Shown one piece after another: positions 55,898-64,000 of a stretch of DNA of 64,000 nt (position 1 is the stretch's first letter; each line of letters opens with the position of its first letter). The stretch is from an uncultured Thiothrix sp. Its GTDB lineage: Bacteria; Pseudomonadota; Gammaproteobacteria; Poriferisulfidales; GCA-002705445. The notes below the pieces were generated by a model. That model was not told the DNA's origin. It made no database searches and saw nothing but the letters and a program-made list of their open reading frames with translations. The position numbers and the translations under genes are program-made. Where the stretch lies: the NCBI GenBank assembly GCA_902624655.1, contig CACNYJ010000001.1, positions 186,001 to 250,000 of the forward strand. Direction: 5' to 3'.

Positions 55898-57190
55898 ATG
55901 AAATCAAAGATAAAAAAAATTAGTGCTCGAGAAATAATTGATTCTAGAGGTAATCCAACTTTAGAAGCAGAGATTGTTTTAAATTCTGGATCTATTGGGA
56001 GAGCAGCAGTTCCATCTGGAGCATCAACAGGCTCGAGAGAAGCACTAGAGCTAAGAGATAAAGATCCAAAAAGATATAATGGAAAAGGAGTTTTAAATAA
56101 TATATCTTATATTGAAAATAAAATATCGGAATCCATAGTTGGACTTGATGCCGATGATCAAAAAAAAATTGATAATACTTTAATTGATCTAGATAAAACA
56201 GAAAATAAATCAAACCTCGGAGCAAATACTCTATTAGCTGTATCATTAGCAAATGCCAAAGCATCCGCTGAAAATAAAAAAATTTCGCTTTTTAAATCTT
56301 TAAACAATTCTCAAAAATTTATAACACCTGTGCCTATGATGAATATAATAAACGGAGGCTCACATGCAAATAACAGCGTTGATATTCAGGAATTTATGAT
56401 AATGCCAGTTGGCGCTGATTCTATTAAAGAAGCTATTAGGTATGGCGTAGAAATATTTCATGCGCTTGGAAATATACTCGAAAGTAAGAATTATATTACA
56501 ACAGTTGGTGATGAAGGCGGTTATGCCCCAAATCTTTCATCAAATAAAGAAGCTCTAGATGTTATTATGCAAGCTATTGAAAAAGCTGGTTATAGGCCTG
56601 AATCTGAAATTGTACTTGCTTTAGATGTAGCAAGTAGTGAGTTTTATAAAGAAGGATTTTATGAGTTATCTTCAGAAAATAAGAAGTTTACAAACTCAGA
56701 ATTTATTCAACTGTTGAAATCTTGGAAAAAAGATTATCCTATAGTTTCAATTGAAGATGGACTAGATGAAAATGATTGGGATGGCTGGAAGGAATTAACA
56801 AAAGAACTCGGCAATGACATACAGTTAGTCGGAGATGATTTATTTGTTACAAATCCAAAAATCTTCCAACAGGGTATTGATAAAAATATTGCAAACGCCA
56901 TACTGATTAAATTAAACCAAATTGGCACGTTAACAGAAACTGTAAATACAATTGAGATTGCAGCCCATAATAATTATAACTCAATTGTCTCTCATAGATC
57001 AGGAGAAACAGAAGATACATTTATCTCAGATCTTTCTGTTGCTTATTCATGTGGCCAAATAAAAACTGGCTCGCTCTCAAGGTCTGATAGGGTTTCTAAA
57101 TACAACCAGCTTCTGAGAATTGAAGAGGAGCTTGGTAGTAAAGCAAGTTATCAAGGTACATCTCTTTTTGATAGGATAAAAAAAAGATGA
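55898..57190 (+). CDS. eno: Enolase
   Basis: Enolase converts 2-phosphoglycerate to phosphoenolpyruvate and is part of the RNA degradosome in some relatives. The 430-residue protein (E. coli 432) has [17 protein letters not shown], the mobile loop [60 protein letters not shown] (metal Asp and Glu), [24 protein letters not shown] (catalytic Lys) and [10 protein letters not shown]. The stop overlaps the ftsB start (ATGA). Confidence 0.97.
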   Translation: MKSKIKKISAREIIDSRGNPTLEAEIVLNSGSIGRAAVPSGASTGSREALELRDKDPKRYNGKGVLNNISYIENKISESIVGLDADDQKKIDNTLIDLDKTENKSNLGANTLLAVSLANAKASAENKKISLFKSLNNSQKFITPVPMMNIINGGSHANNSVDIQEFMIMPVGADSIKEAIRYGVEIFHALGNILESKNYITTVGDEGGYAPNLSSNKEALDVIMQAIEKAGYRPESEIVLALDVASSEFYKEGFYELSSENKKFTNSEFIQLLKSWKKDYPIVSIEDGLDENDWDGWKELTKELGNDIQLVGDDLFVTNPKIFQQGIDKNIANAILIKLNQIGTLTETVNTIEIAAHNNYNSIVSHRSGETEDTFISDLSVAYSCGQIKTGSLSRSDRVSKYNQLLRIEEELGSKASYQGTSLFDRIKKR

Positions 57191-57456
57191 ATAAGTTTGT
57201 TCTAATTTTAATAATTTTTCTAGGAATTTTGTCGTTCAAATTTTTCTTTGGGGAAAGTAATTTCTTAGACTACCGCATACTAAAAGATCAAGTGCAGTAT
57301 GTAATACTGGAGGAAAAAAATCTTTTAGAGAAAAATAAAATTCTGAGAGCTCAATTAGAAAACTTGAAAACAGGTCTAAAAGTTATTGAAGAAAAAGCAA
57401 GAACAGAATTAGGATATATTAAAGAGAAAGAAATATTTTATCAAATTGTAAAATAA
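57187..57456 (+). CDS. ftsB: Cell division protein FtsB
   Basis: FtsB is a bitopic membrane protein that forms the FtsQ-FtsB-FtsL complex of the divisome. The 89-residue protein has a single membrane helix (~4-21), then a coiled coil rich in Leu, Glu and Lys ([20 protein letters not shown]) and a conserved end with [18 protein letters not shown]. It is overlapping eno by four bases and three bases before ispD, the standard eno-ftsB-ispD order. Confidence 0.92.
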   Translation: MNKFVLILIIFLGILSFKFFFGESNFLDYRILKDQVQYVILEEKNLLEKNKILRAQLENLKTGLKVIEEKARTELGYIKEKEIFYQIVK

Positions 57457-57459
57457 TCT

Positions 57460-58281
57460 ATGAACGAAGAATTATCAAAAAATGAAGGTCTTTTTTTTAT
57501 AATCCCCGCAGCAGGAAACAGCACAAGATTTAATGAAGGTAATAAAATATTTGAGAAAATTGATTACGAAAATAATTTCGATGTTCTACAATCTGTAATC
57601 TATCTTGCAATGTCTATTGGCGCAGTAAAAAAAGTTATTGTTGGTTATAACAGGAATTCTAAACATGGAAAAGAATCCATGAGAGGTTATAGAGTAGATC
57701 CATCAGAAGAAATTACGAATGAAGAATTAATTAATAATTTAAAAAAAGTGGATTTTGTTGAGGGTGGAAGTTCAAGGCAGGAAACAGTTTTTAATTGTCT
57801 AAAATATTTAAAAAATGAAAATAAAAATATTCGTGACGAGTGGATTATTATTCATGATGCAGCTAGACCATGTTTACTTATGTATGATATTTTGGAATTT
57901 ATTAATAAAACCTTAGATTCAAATGAATCAAGTATAATGGCGTTACCATTGGTTGATACATTGAAAAAAGTAAATGAGGATAGAATAATAGAAGAAACGA
58001 TTCCTCGTGAAAATCTATGGGTTGCTCAAACCCCACAAATGTTTAAATTTGATATTGTCTTTAACTCCCTAATGTATTGTATTGAAAATAAATTACATAT
58101 TACAGATGAAAGTCAAGCTATTGAATTAAAGGGTCATAAATGTAGAGTTCATTATGGAAGACCGTATAATATTAAAATTACACATGAGATGGATATGACA
58201 GTTGCCAAATGTATTATTAACCATATAGAAAGATATATCTTGGAAGACGTAGAGTTCAATAAAAATAAGGATCAAATATGA
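57460..58281 (+). CDS. ispD: 2-C-methyl-D-erythritol 4-phosphate cytidylyltransferase, divergent
   Basis: IspD joins MEP and CTP in the isoprenoid pathway. The protein is 273 residues, against 236 in E. coli, and unusually divergent. The CTP loop reads IPAAGNSTRFNEGNKIF, keeping Arg and a Lys but not the usual PKQYL. An insertion of some 30 residues (~67-97, RNSKHGKESMRGYRVDPSE and on) follows the second strand. Key later residues look kept: HDAARP, DTLKKV, IPRENLW and NIKITHEMDM. Position between ftsB and ispF settles the assignment. Its stop overlaps ispF by four bases. Confidence 0.9.
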   Translation: MNEELSKNEGLFFIIPAAGNSTRFNEGNKIFEKIDYENNFDVLQSVIYLAMSIGAVKKVIVGYNRNSKHGKESMRGYRVDPSEEITNEELINNLKKVDFVEGGSSRQETVFNCLKYLKNENKNIRDEWIIIHDAARPCLLMYDILEFINKTLDSNESSIMALPLVDTLKKVNEDRIIEETIPRENLWVAQTPQMFKFDIVFNSLMYCIENKLHITDESQAIELKGHKCRVHYGRPYNIKITHEMDMTVAKCIINHIERYILEDVEFNKNKDQI

Positions 58282-58751
58282 TAAGTGTAGGACATGGTTA
58301 TGATTCTCACAGATTTAAGGACGGTGATTTCATATTACTAGGGGGTGTTAAAATTTCCTCAAAAAGATCTATTGTTGCACATTCAGATGGTGATATCTTA
58401 GCTCATGCAATATGTGATGCCCTGCTTGGTGCTTCTGGCAAGGGAGATTTAGGAAAATACTTTGATAGCTCAGATAAATATAAAGATATGGATAGTACTT
58501 TTTTTTTAAAGCATATAAACGATATTATTATTAAAGATGGCTTTAGCATAGTAAATATAGATGCAACTATAGTAACGGAAAAACCACGTATTTCAAAATA
58601 TTCGAAGAAAATTGAAGACTCCTTGTGTTGTATATTAGACCTCAAAGAAAACCAAATTAATATTAAATCAAAGACAAATGACAAACTTGGCTATGTCGGA
58701 AGAGACGAGGGAATGGAAGCTCATGTCGCACTTTTATTAGAAAAAAAATGA
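58278..58751 (+). CDS. ispF: 2-C-methyl-D-erythritol 2,4-cyclodiphosphate synthase
   Basis: IspF closes CDP-ME-2-phosphate into the cyclic diphosphate of the MEP pathway. The 157-residue protein (E. coli 159) has GHGYDSHRF at the start (zinc Asp and His), LLGGVKI, AHSDGDILAHAICDALLGASGKGDLGKYF and the late KTNDKLGYVGRDEGMEAHVALLL. It overlaps ispD and tsaB by four bases each. Confidence 0.96.
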   Translation: MISVGHGYDSHRFKDGDFILLGGVKISSKRSIVAHSDGDILAHAICDALLGASGKGDLGKYFDSSDKYKDMDSTFFLKHINDIIIKDGFSIVNIDATIVTEKPRISKYSKKIEDSLCCILDLKENQINIKSKTNDKLGYVGRDEGMEAHVALLLEKK

Positions 58752-59428
58752 TATTATTTCTTGATACTGCTTTCAACGAAACAAAAATCGCTCTAAAGAA
58801 AGATGAAAAATTCTACAAAACGATAATTAGTGAAAAAAAAAATATCTCAAAAGAAATAATCAAAAGTTTAAATGATATATTGGAAAAGGCTAATTCATCT
58901 GTAAAAGACATTTCAATTATATATTTAAATAATGGGCCAGGTAATTTTACAAGCTTAAGGGTTGCATTATCGTGTATTAAAGCACTAGCTTTTTATTTGG
59001 ATGTACCAATAATTAAGCTAAATTCTTTTCAAATTTTAGCTTTATCAAAAAAAGATTTTAATGAATCCTACCCAATAATCGTAGCAATAGATGCAAAAAT
59101 GAATGAAATATATTGGCAATTTTATAATGATAAAGATAAATTATTCCATGAAGAACAGAATTACCATCTTTCCTCAAAAAATGATTTTTTTTTAGAGTTA
59201 AAAGAATATAATTTAAAAAAACACTATATTTTTAGAAATAACATTGATTTCTTATCTGATTATAAAAAATTAATGCCAGATGCGATCGAAGTTATTATTG
59301 AAAATAAAAAAATTGATCTGCATCATTTGATATTAATGGTAGAAAAACAACAACACAAATTGAAAAGTAAGATTGAAGACATAAATTTACTGTATTTAAG
59401 AGATAATATTGCAAAAAAGAATAAATGA
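58748..59428 (+). CDS. tsaB: tRNA t6A37 synthesis protein TsaB
   Basis: TsaB is the scaffold that pairs with TsaD to form threonylcarbamoyl-adenosine at position 37 of ANN-decoding tRNAs. The 226-residue protein (E. coli 231) has the ASKHA-fold start ILFLDTAFNETKIAL, NNGPGNFTSLRVALSCIKALAF (the family hallmark GPGSFTGLR in altered form) and VAIDAKMNEIYWQFY. It sits between ispF and miaA with four-base overlaps on both sides. MiaA also modifies A37, on other tRNAs, so the pair shares a theme. mutL, which precedes miaA in many relatives, is absent. Confidence 0.9.
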   Translation: MILFLDTAFNETKIALKKDEKFYKTIISEKKNISKEIIKSLNDILEKANSSVKDISIIYLNNGPGNFTSLRVALSCIKALAFYLDVPIIKLNSFQILALSKKDFNESYPIIVAIDAKMNEIYWQFYNDKDKLFHEEQNYHLSSKNDFFLELKEYNLKKHYIFRNNIDFLSDYKKLMPDAIEVIIENKKIDLHHLILMVEKQQHKLKSKIEDINLLYLRDNIAKKNK

Positions 59429-60345
59429 ATAATGTAATATCTTTAATGGGACCAACTGCATCAGGAAAAACTGATCTTGCCATATCACTATGTAAAGAAT
59501 TTAATATTGAAATTATAAGTGTTGACTCAGTAATGGTTTATAAGAAATTTAATATAGGTTCTGCAAAGCCCAATAATAATATATTAAAAATTTATCCGCA
59601 TAAGATGATTAACATTATTGAGCCATGGCATAAGTATTCGGTCGCTAAATTTTATAAGGATCTTATTCTAAATATTAAAGATATCCATAAAAGAAAAAAA
59701 ACCCCACTTTTAGTTGGTGGATCAATTATGTATTTTAAGACTTTTTTCTCTGGAGGATTATCTGAAATGAGCGATGTATCTAAAGAGGTAAAAAACAAGA
59801 TTCAGAAAATGCTCCATGAAAATAATTTATCTTATTTATATAGCTTTCTTAAAGATGTAGATAGGATCTCTGCAGAAAAAATACACTACAATGATCAGTA
59901 CAGAATTATAAGATTGTTAGAAATATATTTTTCTAATAATCTGCAAAAACCCAGTTCCATAATGAGGCAGTGTGCAAAGAATGTTCAATATTTTAAAAAC
60001 TTAAACATATCTATAATCCCCTATAATAGATCTCATCTACATTCTAAAATAGAAGCTAGGTATAAAGATATGATGCAAAAAGGACTTTTAGATGAAATTT
60101 CCCAAATAAAAGAAAGTCATAAAGGAATGGACTTACCAGCAATGAAAACAATAGGTTATCGGCAAGGATCAGATTATTTAGATGGTAAAATTGACTTAGA
60201 TTTAATGAAATCAAGAACATTGGCAGCAACAAGACAATTAGCCAAAAGGCAAATAACATGGCTAAGACATCTTGATAGTTGCACAGTGTATACTTCATTA
60301 GATTATGGTAATATTCATAGAAGAATTGATAAATTTTTAGAGTGA
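59425..60345 (+). CDS. miaA: tRNA dimethylallyltransferase
   Basis: MiaA adds the isopentenyl group to A37 of tRNAs reading UNN codons, using dimethylallyl diphosphate from the MEP pathway. The 306-residue protein (E. coli 316) has the P-loop LMGPTASGKTDLA (~7-19), SVDSVMVYKKFNIGSAKP, LVGGSIMYFKTFFSG, the DQYRIIRLLEIY segment and late MKTIGYRQGSDYLDG with TLAATRQLAKRQITWLR. It overlaps tsaB (ATGA) and is followed 27 bases later by hfq, the conserved miaA-hfq-hflX order. Confidence 0.96.
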   Translation: MNNVISLMGPTASGKTDLAISLCKEFNIEIISVDSVMVYKKFNIGSAKPNNNILKIYPHKMINIIEPWHKYSVAKFYKDLILNIKDIHKRKKTPLLVGGSIMYFKTFFSGGLSEMSDVSKEVKNKIQKMLHENNLSYLYSFLKDVDRISAEKIHYNDQYRIIRLLEIYFSNNLQKPSSIMRQCAKNVQYFKNLNISIIPYNRSHLHSKIEARYKDMMQKGLLDEISQIKESHKGMDLPAMKTIGYRQGSDYLDGKIDLDLMKSRTLAATRQLAKRQITWLRHLDSCTVYTSLDYGNIHRRIDKFLE

Positions 60346-60372
60346 GTAAATTTTACAGGTGAGGATATAATA

Positions 60373-60597
60373 ATGACAAAAAGCCAAATACTTCAAGAGC
60401 CATTTTTAAACGCTCTTAGGAAAGAAAAAGTACCTGTTTCAATATATCTTGTTAATGGTATAAAACTTCAGGGACAAGTTGATTCATTTGACCAATATGT
60501 AATCATACTTAAAAATACTGTTAATCAAATGGTATACAAACATGCAGTTTCAACTATAGTACCTGCGAAAACTATAAAGTTTCAAACTGAGGAATAG
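60373..60597 (+). CDS. hfq: RNA chaperone Hfq
   Basis: Hfq is a hexameric Sm-like protein that pairs small RNAs with mRNAs. The 74-residue protein has the full Sm core: [28 protein letters not shown] (cited in part; proximal-face residues Gln, Phe and Lys kept) and the Sm2 motif [13 protein letters not shown]. The disordered C-terminal tail of E. coli Hfq (102 residues) is nearly absent, which is common in small genomes. GGTGAGGA lies ahead of the ATG. Confidence 0.96.
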   Translation: MTKSQILQEPFLNALRKEKVPVSIYLVNGIKLQGQVDSFDQYVIILKNTVNQMVYKHAVSTIVPAKTIKFQTEE

Positions 60598-60621
60598 CAG
60601 AGATATCAAGGAAATTATAGC

Positions 60622-61935
60622 TTGAAGAGAATTGATAATTTTTTAAATACAGCTTTACTAATTTATATTGACAATCCGATCTCGGATGCTTTTAATTATA
60701 AAGAAGAATTTCAAGAACTCGCTCGCTCAGCAAATGTTTTAGTCTCAGATACCATATCTCTATCACAAAAAAATAAGAATATCTCTATTAATCTTTACAT
60801 AGGCCAAGGAGACGCAAAGTTAATTGAAAAACAAGTAAGAAGGACTGGAATAAAACTTATTATATTTAACGTCGATTTAAGCCCTAGCCAAGAAAGAAAT
60901 TTAGAAAATCTGTTATCCGCAAGAGTTCTAGATAGAACTGGGTTGATTCTTGATATTTTCTCTCAAAGAGCAATATCTCATGAGGGGAAATTACAAGTTG
61001 AACTAGCCCAGCTAAATTATCTTGCTACAAGATTAGTTCGAGGATGGAGTCATTTAGAAAGACAAAAGGGTGGAATTGGCTTGAGAGGGCCAGGTGAGAC
61101 CCAACTTGAAACTGATAGAAGACTTTTAAAAGCAAGAATTAAGACCATACAAAAAAGACTAAATAAGGTAAGTAATCAAAGAAAGTTGAGTAGAAATTTA
61201 AGGCTTAAGAGAGATATCTCAAGAATAAGCATTGTTGGCTACACAAATGCAGGTAAATCAACCTTATTTAATTATTTGACCGGAATGAATACATTGTCTG
61301 TAAATAAACTTTTTGCAACACTTGATCCTATCCATAGAAAAATTCACTTAAAAAATAAAAAGAATGCGGTTATTAGTGACACAGTAGGATTTATAAGAAA
61401 TTTACCTCATCATCTTATAGAGTCTTTTAAATCGACATTATCCGAAGTTTCTGAAAGTAACTTGTTGATTCACGTTATAGATATTAGTGATAATAATTTT
61501 CCGAATTATATAAAAGAAGTTGATTCAGTACTTCGAAGTATTGGGGCAAATAAAATACCAAAAATTTTGGTTTTTAATAAAATTGATAACAACTATAATC
61601 CAGAAAATTTCTCGCATTTACAGCAAGATTCATCCTGTTATGTTTCTGCAAAAACAGGTTATGGAATAGATTTTCTCAAACAAACTATTTCAAATAGACT
61701 TTTTGAGAAATACCATGCAGTCAAAATCGAACTTCCAAGTTTTGATAATAAAATAAGATCACAAATATACGAAAAATGTATTGATGTAAATGAGACTTTT
61801 ACAAAATCAGGACAATACAAAATGGAGTTTTTGGCAAACAGCCATTTTGCAAAGTATCTTAATAAAAAAGGTCTGATTGATAGAAATACACTAAAAAAAT
61901 CAAAAAATGCACAAGAAATTTATAAAACTGGATAA
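60622..61935 (+). CDS. hflX: GTPase HflX
   Basis: HflX is a ribosome-binding GTPase that splits stalled ribosomes after heat stress. The 437-residue protein (E. coli 426) has the N-terminal HflX domain (~1-180) with GQGDAKLI and QLNYLATRLVRGWSHLERQKGGIGLRGPGETQLETDRR (cited by ends), and a GTPase domain with G1 GYTNAGKSTLFN (~211), G3 DTVGFIRNLP, G4 NKID and G5 SAKTG. The start is TTG at 60622, nine bases after AAGGA (60608-60612). It lies between hfq and hflK. Confidence 0.95.
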   Translation: MKRIDNFLNTALLIYIDNPISDAFNYKEEFQELARSANVLVSDTISLSQKNKNISINLYIGQGDAKLIEKQVRRTGIKLIIFNVDLSPSQERNLENLLSARVLDRTGLILDIFSQRAISHEGKLQVELAQLNYLATRLVRGWSHLERQKGGIGLRGPGETQLETDRRLLKARIKTIQKRLNKVSNQRKLSRNLRLKRDISRISIVGYTNAGKSTLFNYLTGMNTLSVNKLFATLDPIHRKIHLKNKKNAVISDTVGFIRNLPHHLIESFKSTLSEVSESNLLIHVIDISDNNFPNYIKEVDSVLRSIGANKIPKILVFNKIDNNYNPENFSHLQQDSSCYVSAKTGYGIDFLKQTISNRLFEKYHAVKIELPSFDNKIRSQIYEKCIDVNETFTKSGQYKMEFLANSHFAKYLNKKGLIDRNTLKKSKNAQEIYKTG

Positions 61936-61952
61936 TTATTTAGATATAATTT

Positions 61953-61961
61953 TGCTATAAT
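61953..61961 (+). promoter_or_regulatory. Extended -10 promoter before hflK
   Basis: TGCTATAAT at 61953-61961 is a perfect extended -10 element, in the 57-base gap between hflX and the hflK start at 61993. No good -35 is seen, which extended -10 promoters do not need. It would let hflKC be made apart from the miaA-hfq-hflX transcript. Confidence 0.5.
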
Positions 61962-61992
61962 ATTTAATAAGATAAAAATGGAGATAAAACTA

Positions 61993-63129
61993 ATGCCTTG
62001 GAATCAATCAAACAACGATAAAGACCCTTGGGAAAGGAACAAAGGACAAAATCCACCGGATTTGGATGCCGTTCTTAATAAGCTTACTTCATCTTTAAGC
62101 AATATGTTTGGCTCAAAAAAAGTTTCAAATGGCGGTGGTGGCGGTAAAAAGGGGATGTCTGTTGTTACTCTATTAGTTTTTGTCCTTTTAGTGTGGTCAG
62201 CTACTGGATTCTATATTGTTAGCGAGAATGAAAGAGCTGTGATTCTTCGCTTTGGCGAATATCAGAGAACCGCTATGCCAGGACCTGGCTGGCACTTACC
62301 AAGACCAGTTGAAACCCATGAAACTATAAACTTTACTGGAATAAGAAGTGTTGAGAAAAGAACAACAATGCTTACCAAAGATGAAAATATTGTCGAACTT
62401 GCTTTCTCAGTTCAATATAGAATAAATAGCGCAGAGAATTATCTATTTAATGTTGAAAATCCTGATATACCAGGAGACAGAACCTGCAGATTTGGTAGTA
62501 GAAGCACAATTTGTGGTGTATTAGATTCTGCAATTAGAGACGTCGTTGGAAAAAATGATATGGACTATATTTTGAGAGAAGGAAGAACAGAAATCTCAAA
62601 TAAGACAGAGACTTTAATGCAAGATGTGTTAAATAGTTACCAGGCAGGAATTCAAGTCATCACAGTGAATCTTCAAGACTCGCAGCCACCTGACGCAGTG
62701 CAAGACGCTTTCCAAGATGCTACAAAGGCTAGAGAAGATATGGAAAGATACAAGAATGAGGCCCAAGCTTATGCAAATGAAGTTGTGCCTAAAGCAAGAG
62801 GTGAAGCTGCCCGAATGATACAAGATGCTTTAGCTTATAAAGAAAGAGTAATTGCAAATGCCGAAGGGGATGCAGATAGATTTATTAAATTACTTAAAGA
62901 GTACAAAAGAGCACCAGAAGTTACAAAAAAACGTTTATACATGGATGCACTTGAGTCAGTATTATCTAATAGCTCAAAACTCATGATTGATATCAAATCA
63001 GGAAATAACTTGATGCTATTGCCCTTAGATAAAATTATTAATCCTGAAAAGACCAAGGAATCAATTGATAATTCGACTGAGGTTGAGGAACCTATGGAAA
63101 ATAACACAAACAAAAGAGAGGGAAGGTAA
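61993..63129 (+). CDS. hflK: FtsH modulator HflK
   Basis: HflK is a membrane-anchored SPFH protein that, with HflC, forms a large periplasmic cage around the FtsH protease. ATG 61993, with GGAG nine bases upstream, gives the usual start (PWNQSNNDKDPWE); the ATG at 61978 contains that ribosome binding site. The product is 378 residues. A Gly-rich N terminus, one membrane helix (~57-76) and the SPFH domain (RAVILRFGEYQRTAMPGPGWH) follow, then a long helical region. Compared with E. coli, an insertion of ~15 residues with two cysteines (Cys165 and Cys174, in DRTCRFGSRSTIC) lies in the SPFH domain. Confidence 0.95.
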   Translation: MPWNQSNNDKDPWERNKGQNPPDLDAVLNKLTSSLSNMFGSKKVSNGGGGGKKGMSVVTLLVFVLLVWSATGFYIVSENERAVILRFGEYQRTAMPGPGWHLPRPVETHETINFTGIRSVEKRTTMLTKDENIVELAFSVQYRINSAENYLFNVENPDIPGDRTCRFGSRSTICGVLDSAIRDVVGKNDMDYILREGRTEISNKTETLMQDVLNSYQAGIQVITVNLQDSQPPDAVQDAFQDATKAREDMERYKNEAQAYANEVVPKARGEAARMIQDALAYKERVIANAEGDADRFIKLLKEYKRAPEVTKKRLYMDALESVLSNSSKLMIDIKSGNNLMLLPLDKIINPEKTKESIDNSTEVEEPMENNTNKREGR

Positions 63130-63131
63130 AA

Positions 63132-63986
63132 ATGAATACTAAAATTTTATTTCTATTAGGCGGTTTATTTTTAATTTTTTCTTCCACCGTTTTCTTCGTA
63201 AAAGAAACCCAAAGAGCCATGGTTTTCCAGTTAGGTGAAATCAAAAGAGACGATCTAAAGCCGGGTTTACATTTTAAACTTCCACTTGTTAACAACGTAA
63301 GAAAATTTGATGCAAGAATCCTTACAATGGACGCGAAACCAGAATTATTTCTAACAAGTGAAAAGAAAAATATGTCGGTTGATTTTTTCGTTAAGTGGAA
63401 AATTGCTAACGTAAAATCATATTATAAATCTACCTTAGGAGATAGAGCTAGAGCAGAAGGAAGGATTACACAAATTGTTAAGGATGAGTTAAAAAACCAA
63501 TTTGGTATTAGAACTATTCAACAAGCTATATCTGGTGAAAGAGAAGAAATTATGCAACAACTCGAGTCAAAAGCACAAGTTGTTGCTGGAGAACTTGGCA
63601 TAGAGCTCGTTGATGTAAGGATTAGCAGAATTGAGCTCCCAGAGGATGTTAGTGAGTCGGTTTATCAAAGAATGCGTGCAGAAAGAAGTAGAACTGCAAA
63701 AGACTTCAGAGCAAGAGGGCAAGAAACAGCTGAAAACATAAGAGCACAAGCTGACAAGAAAAGAACAGTTATTATTGCTGAAGCATATAGAACATCAGAG
63801 AAGGAGAGAGGCTCAGGCGATGCAAAATCAACGGCTATATATGCCGACGCTTATGGAAGAGATGCTGAGTTTTATGCATTTACAAGAAGTCTCAAGGCTT
63901 ATATAAACTCTTTCACTAATAAGTCTGATATGCTTGTGATAGATCCTGATTCAGAGTTTTTTGAATATTTTAAAAATATAGAATAA
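63132..63986 (+). CDS. hflC: FtsH modulator HflC
   Basis: HflC is the partner of HflK in the SPFH complex that controls FtsH access to membrane substrates. The 284-residue protein has an N-terminal signal anchor (ILFLLGGLFLIFSSTVFFV), an SPFH domain (RAMVFQLGEIKRDDLKPGLHFKLP), helices rich in charge (QRMRAERSRTAKDFRARGQE, ADKKRTVIIAEAY) and a closing ALKAYINSF segment. It is shorter than E. coli HflC (334). It lies two bases after hflK, with GGAAGG before the ATG. The stop is 14 bases from the right edge. Confidence 0.95.
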   Translation: MNTKILFLLGGLFLIFSSTVFFVKETQRAMVFQLGEIKRDDLKPGLHFKLPLVNNVRKFDARILTMDAKPELFLTSEKKNMSVDFFVKWKIANVKSYYKSTLGDRARAEGRITQIVKDELKNQFGIRTIQQAISGEREEIMQQLESKAQVVAGELGIELVDVRISRIELPEDVSESVYQRMRAERSRTAKDFRARGQETAENIRAQADKKRTVIIAEAYRTSEKERGSGDAKSTAIYADAYGRDAEFYAFTRSLKAYINSFTNKSDMLVIDPDSEFFEYFKNIE

Positions 63987-64000
63987 CACCAAAAATAAAT

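Overview
The window is a compact, AT-rich chromosome segment from a gammaproteobacterium. The gene order supports this: tRNA-Val-thrS-infC-rpmI-rplT-pheS-pheT-ihfA, lepB-rnc-era-recO-pdxJ-acpS-cysM, map/rpsB-tsf-pyrH-frr-uppS-cdsA-dxr-rseP-bamA-skp-lpxD-fabZ-lpxA-lpxB-rnhB-dnaE-accA-tilS-pyrG-kdsA-eno-ftsB-ispD-ispF and miaA-hfq-hflX-hflKC all follow the Pseudomonas/E. coli pattern. Very low GC by eye, one- to four-base overlaps between genes, several TTG/GTG starts, almost no intergenic DNA and missing usual neighbours (gph, lepA, mutL) point to a streamlined genome, probably a free-living marine lineage of the SAR86 type. That assignment is inference; no marker here was compared with a database. 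No insertion sequence, phage gene, CRISPR array or rRNA operon is visible. No gene-free stretch exceeds 300 bases; the longest, 31192-31369, holds the rpsB promoter and leader.

Layout. 2-3355 (+): a 5'-truncated MerR-type regulator with a cobalamin-domain fold, fabA, trhO, tatD and bolA. 3401-9332 (-): rpe-trpE-trpG-trpDC (a TrpD-TrpC fusion) followed by a Nudix hydrolase, a CPXCG zinc protein and a PrsW-like membrane protease. 9445-10959 (+): an isolated ATP sulfurylase and a small membrane protein. 10966-13263 (-): a three-gene unit of unclear role (exported Dabb protein, unknown protein, Cas4/RecB-like nuclease). 13336-20087 (+): tRNA-Val and the thrS-to-ihfA translation block. 20112-25873 (+): lepB to cysM plus a PolB-like exonuclease. 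25868-31191 (-): map, glnD, dapD, dapE. 31370-43652 (+): translation, envelope and lipid A genes. 43653-46776 (-): lpxB with two sugar-nucleotide genes best read as gnnB and gnnA. 46843-53085 (+): rnhB, dnaE, accA, tilS. 53089-53280 (-): a DUF2892 protein. 53421-63986 (+): pyrG to hflC.

How the genes work together. Most of the window makes the cell's core: aminoacyl-tRNAs, ribosomal proteins, elongation and recycling factors, tRNA modification (TrhO, TilS, TsaB, MiaA), the isoprenoid route (Dxr, IspD, IspF, UppS) and the outer membrane (BamA, Skp, LpxA/B/D, FabZ, KdsA, CdsA). The gnnA-gnnB-lpxB operon beside lpxA predicts lipid A built on 2,3-diamino-2,3-dideoxyglucose, with extra amide-linked acyl chains.

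The more unusual observations are that predicted lipid A chemistry; a MerR/B12-fold regulator that has lost every cobalamin-binding hallmark; PheT without its EMAPII-like tRNA-binding domain; a TrpD-TrpC fusion; UppS with changed signature residues; a Lys/Thr/Ala repeat tail on ribosomal protein S2; a two-cysteine insertion in HflK; an AUU start on infC; and a lone ATP sulfurylase. I found no convincing wholly new multi-gene system. The closest candidate is the 10966-13263 trio.
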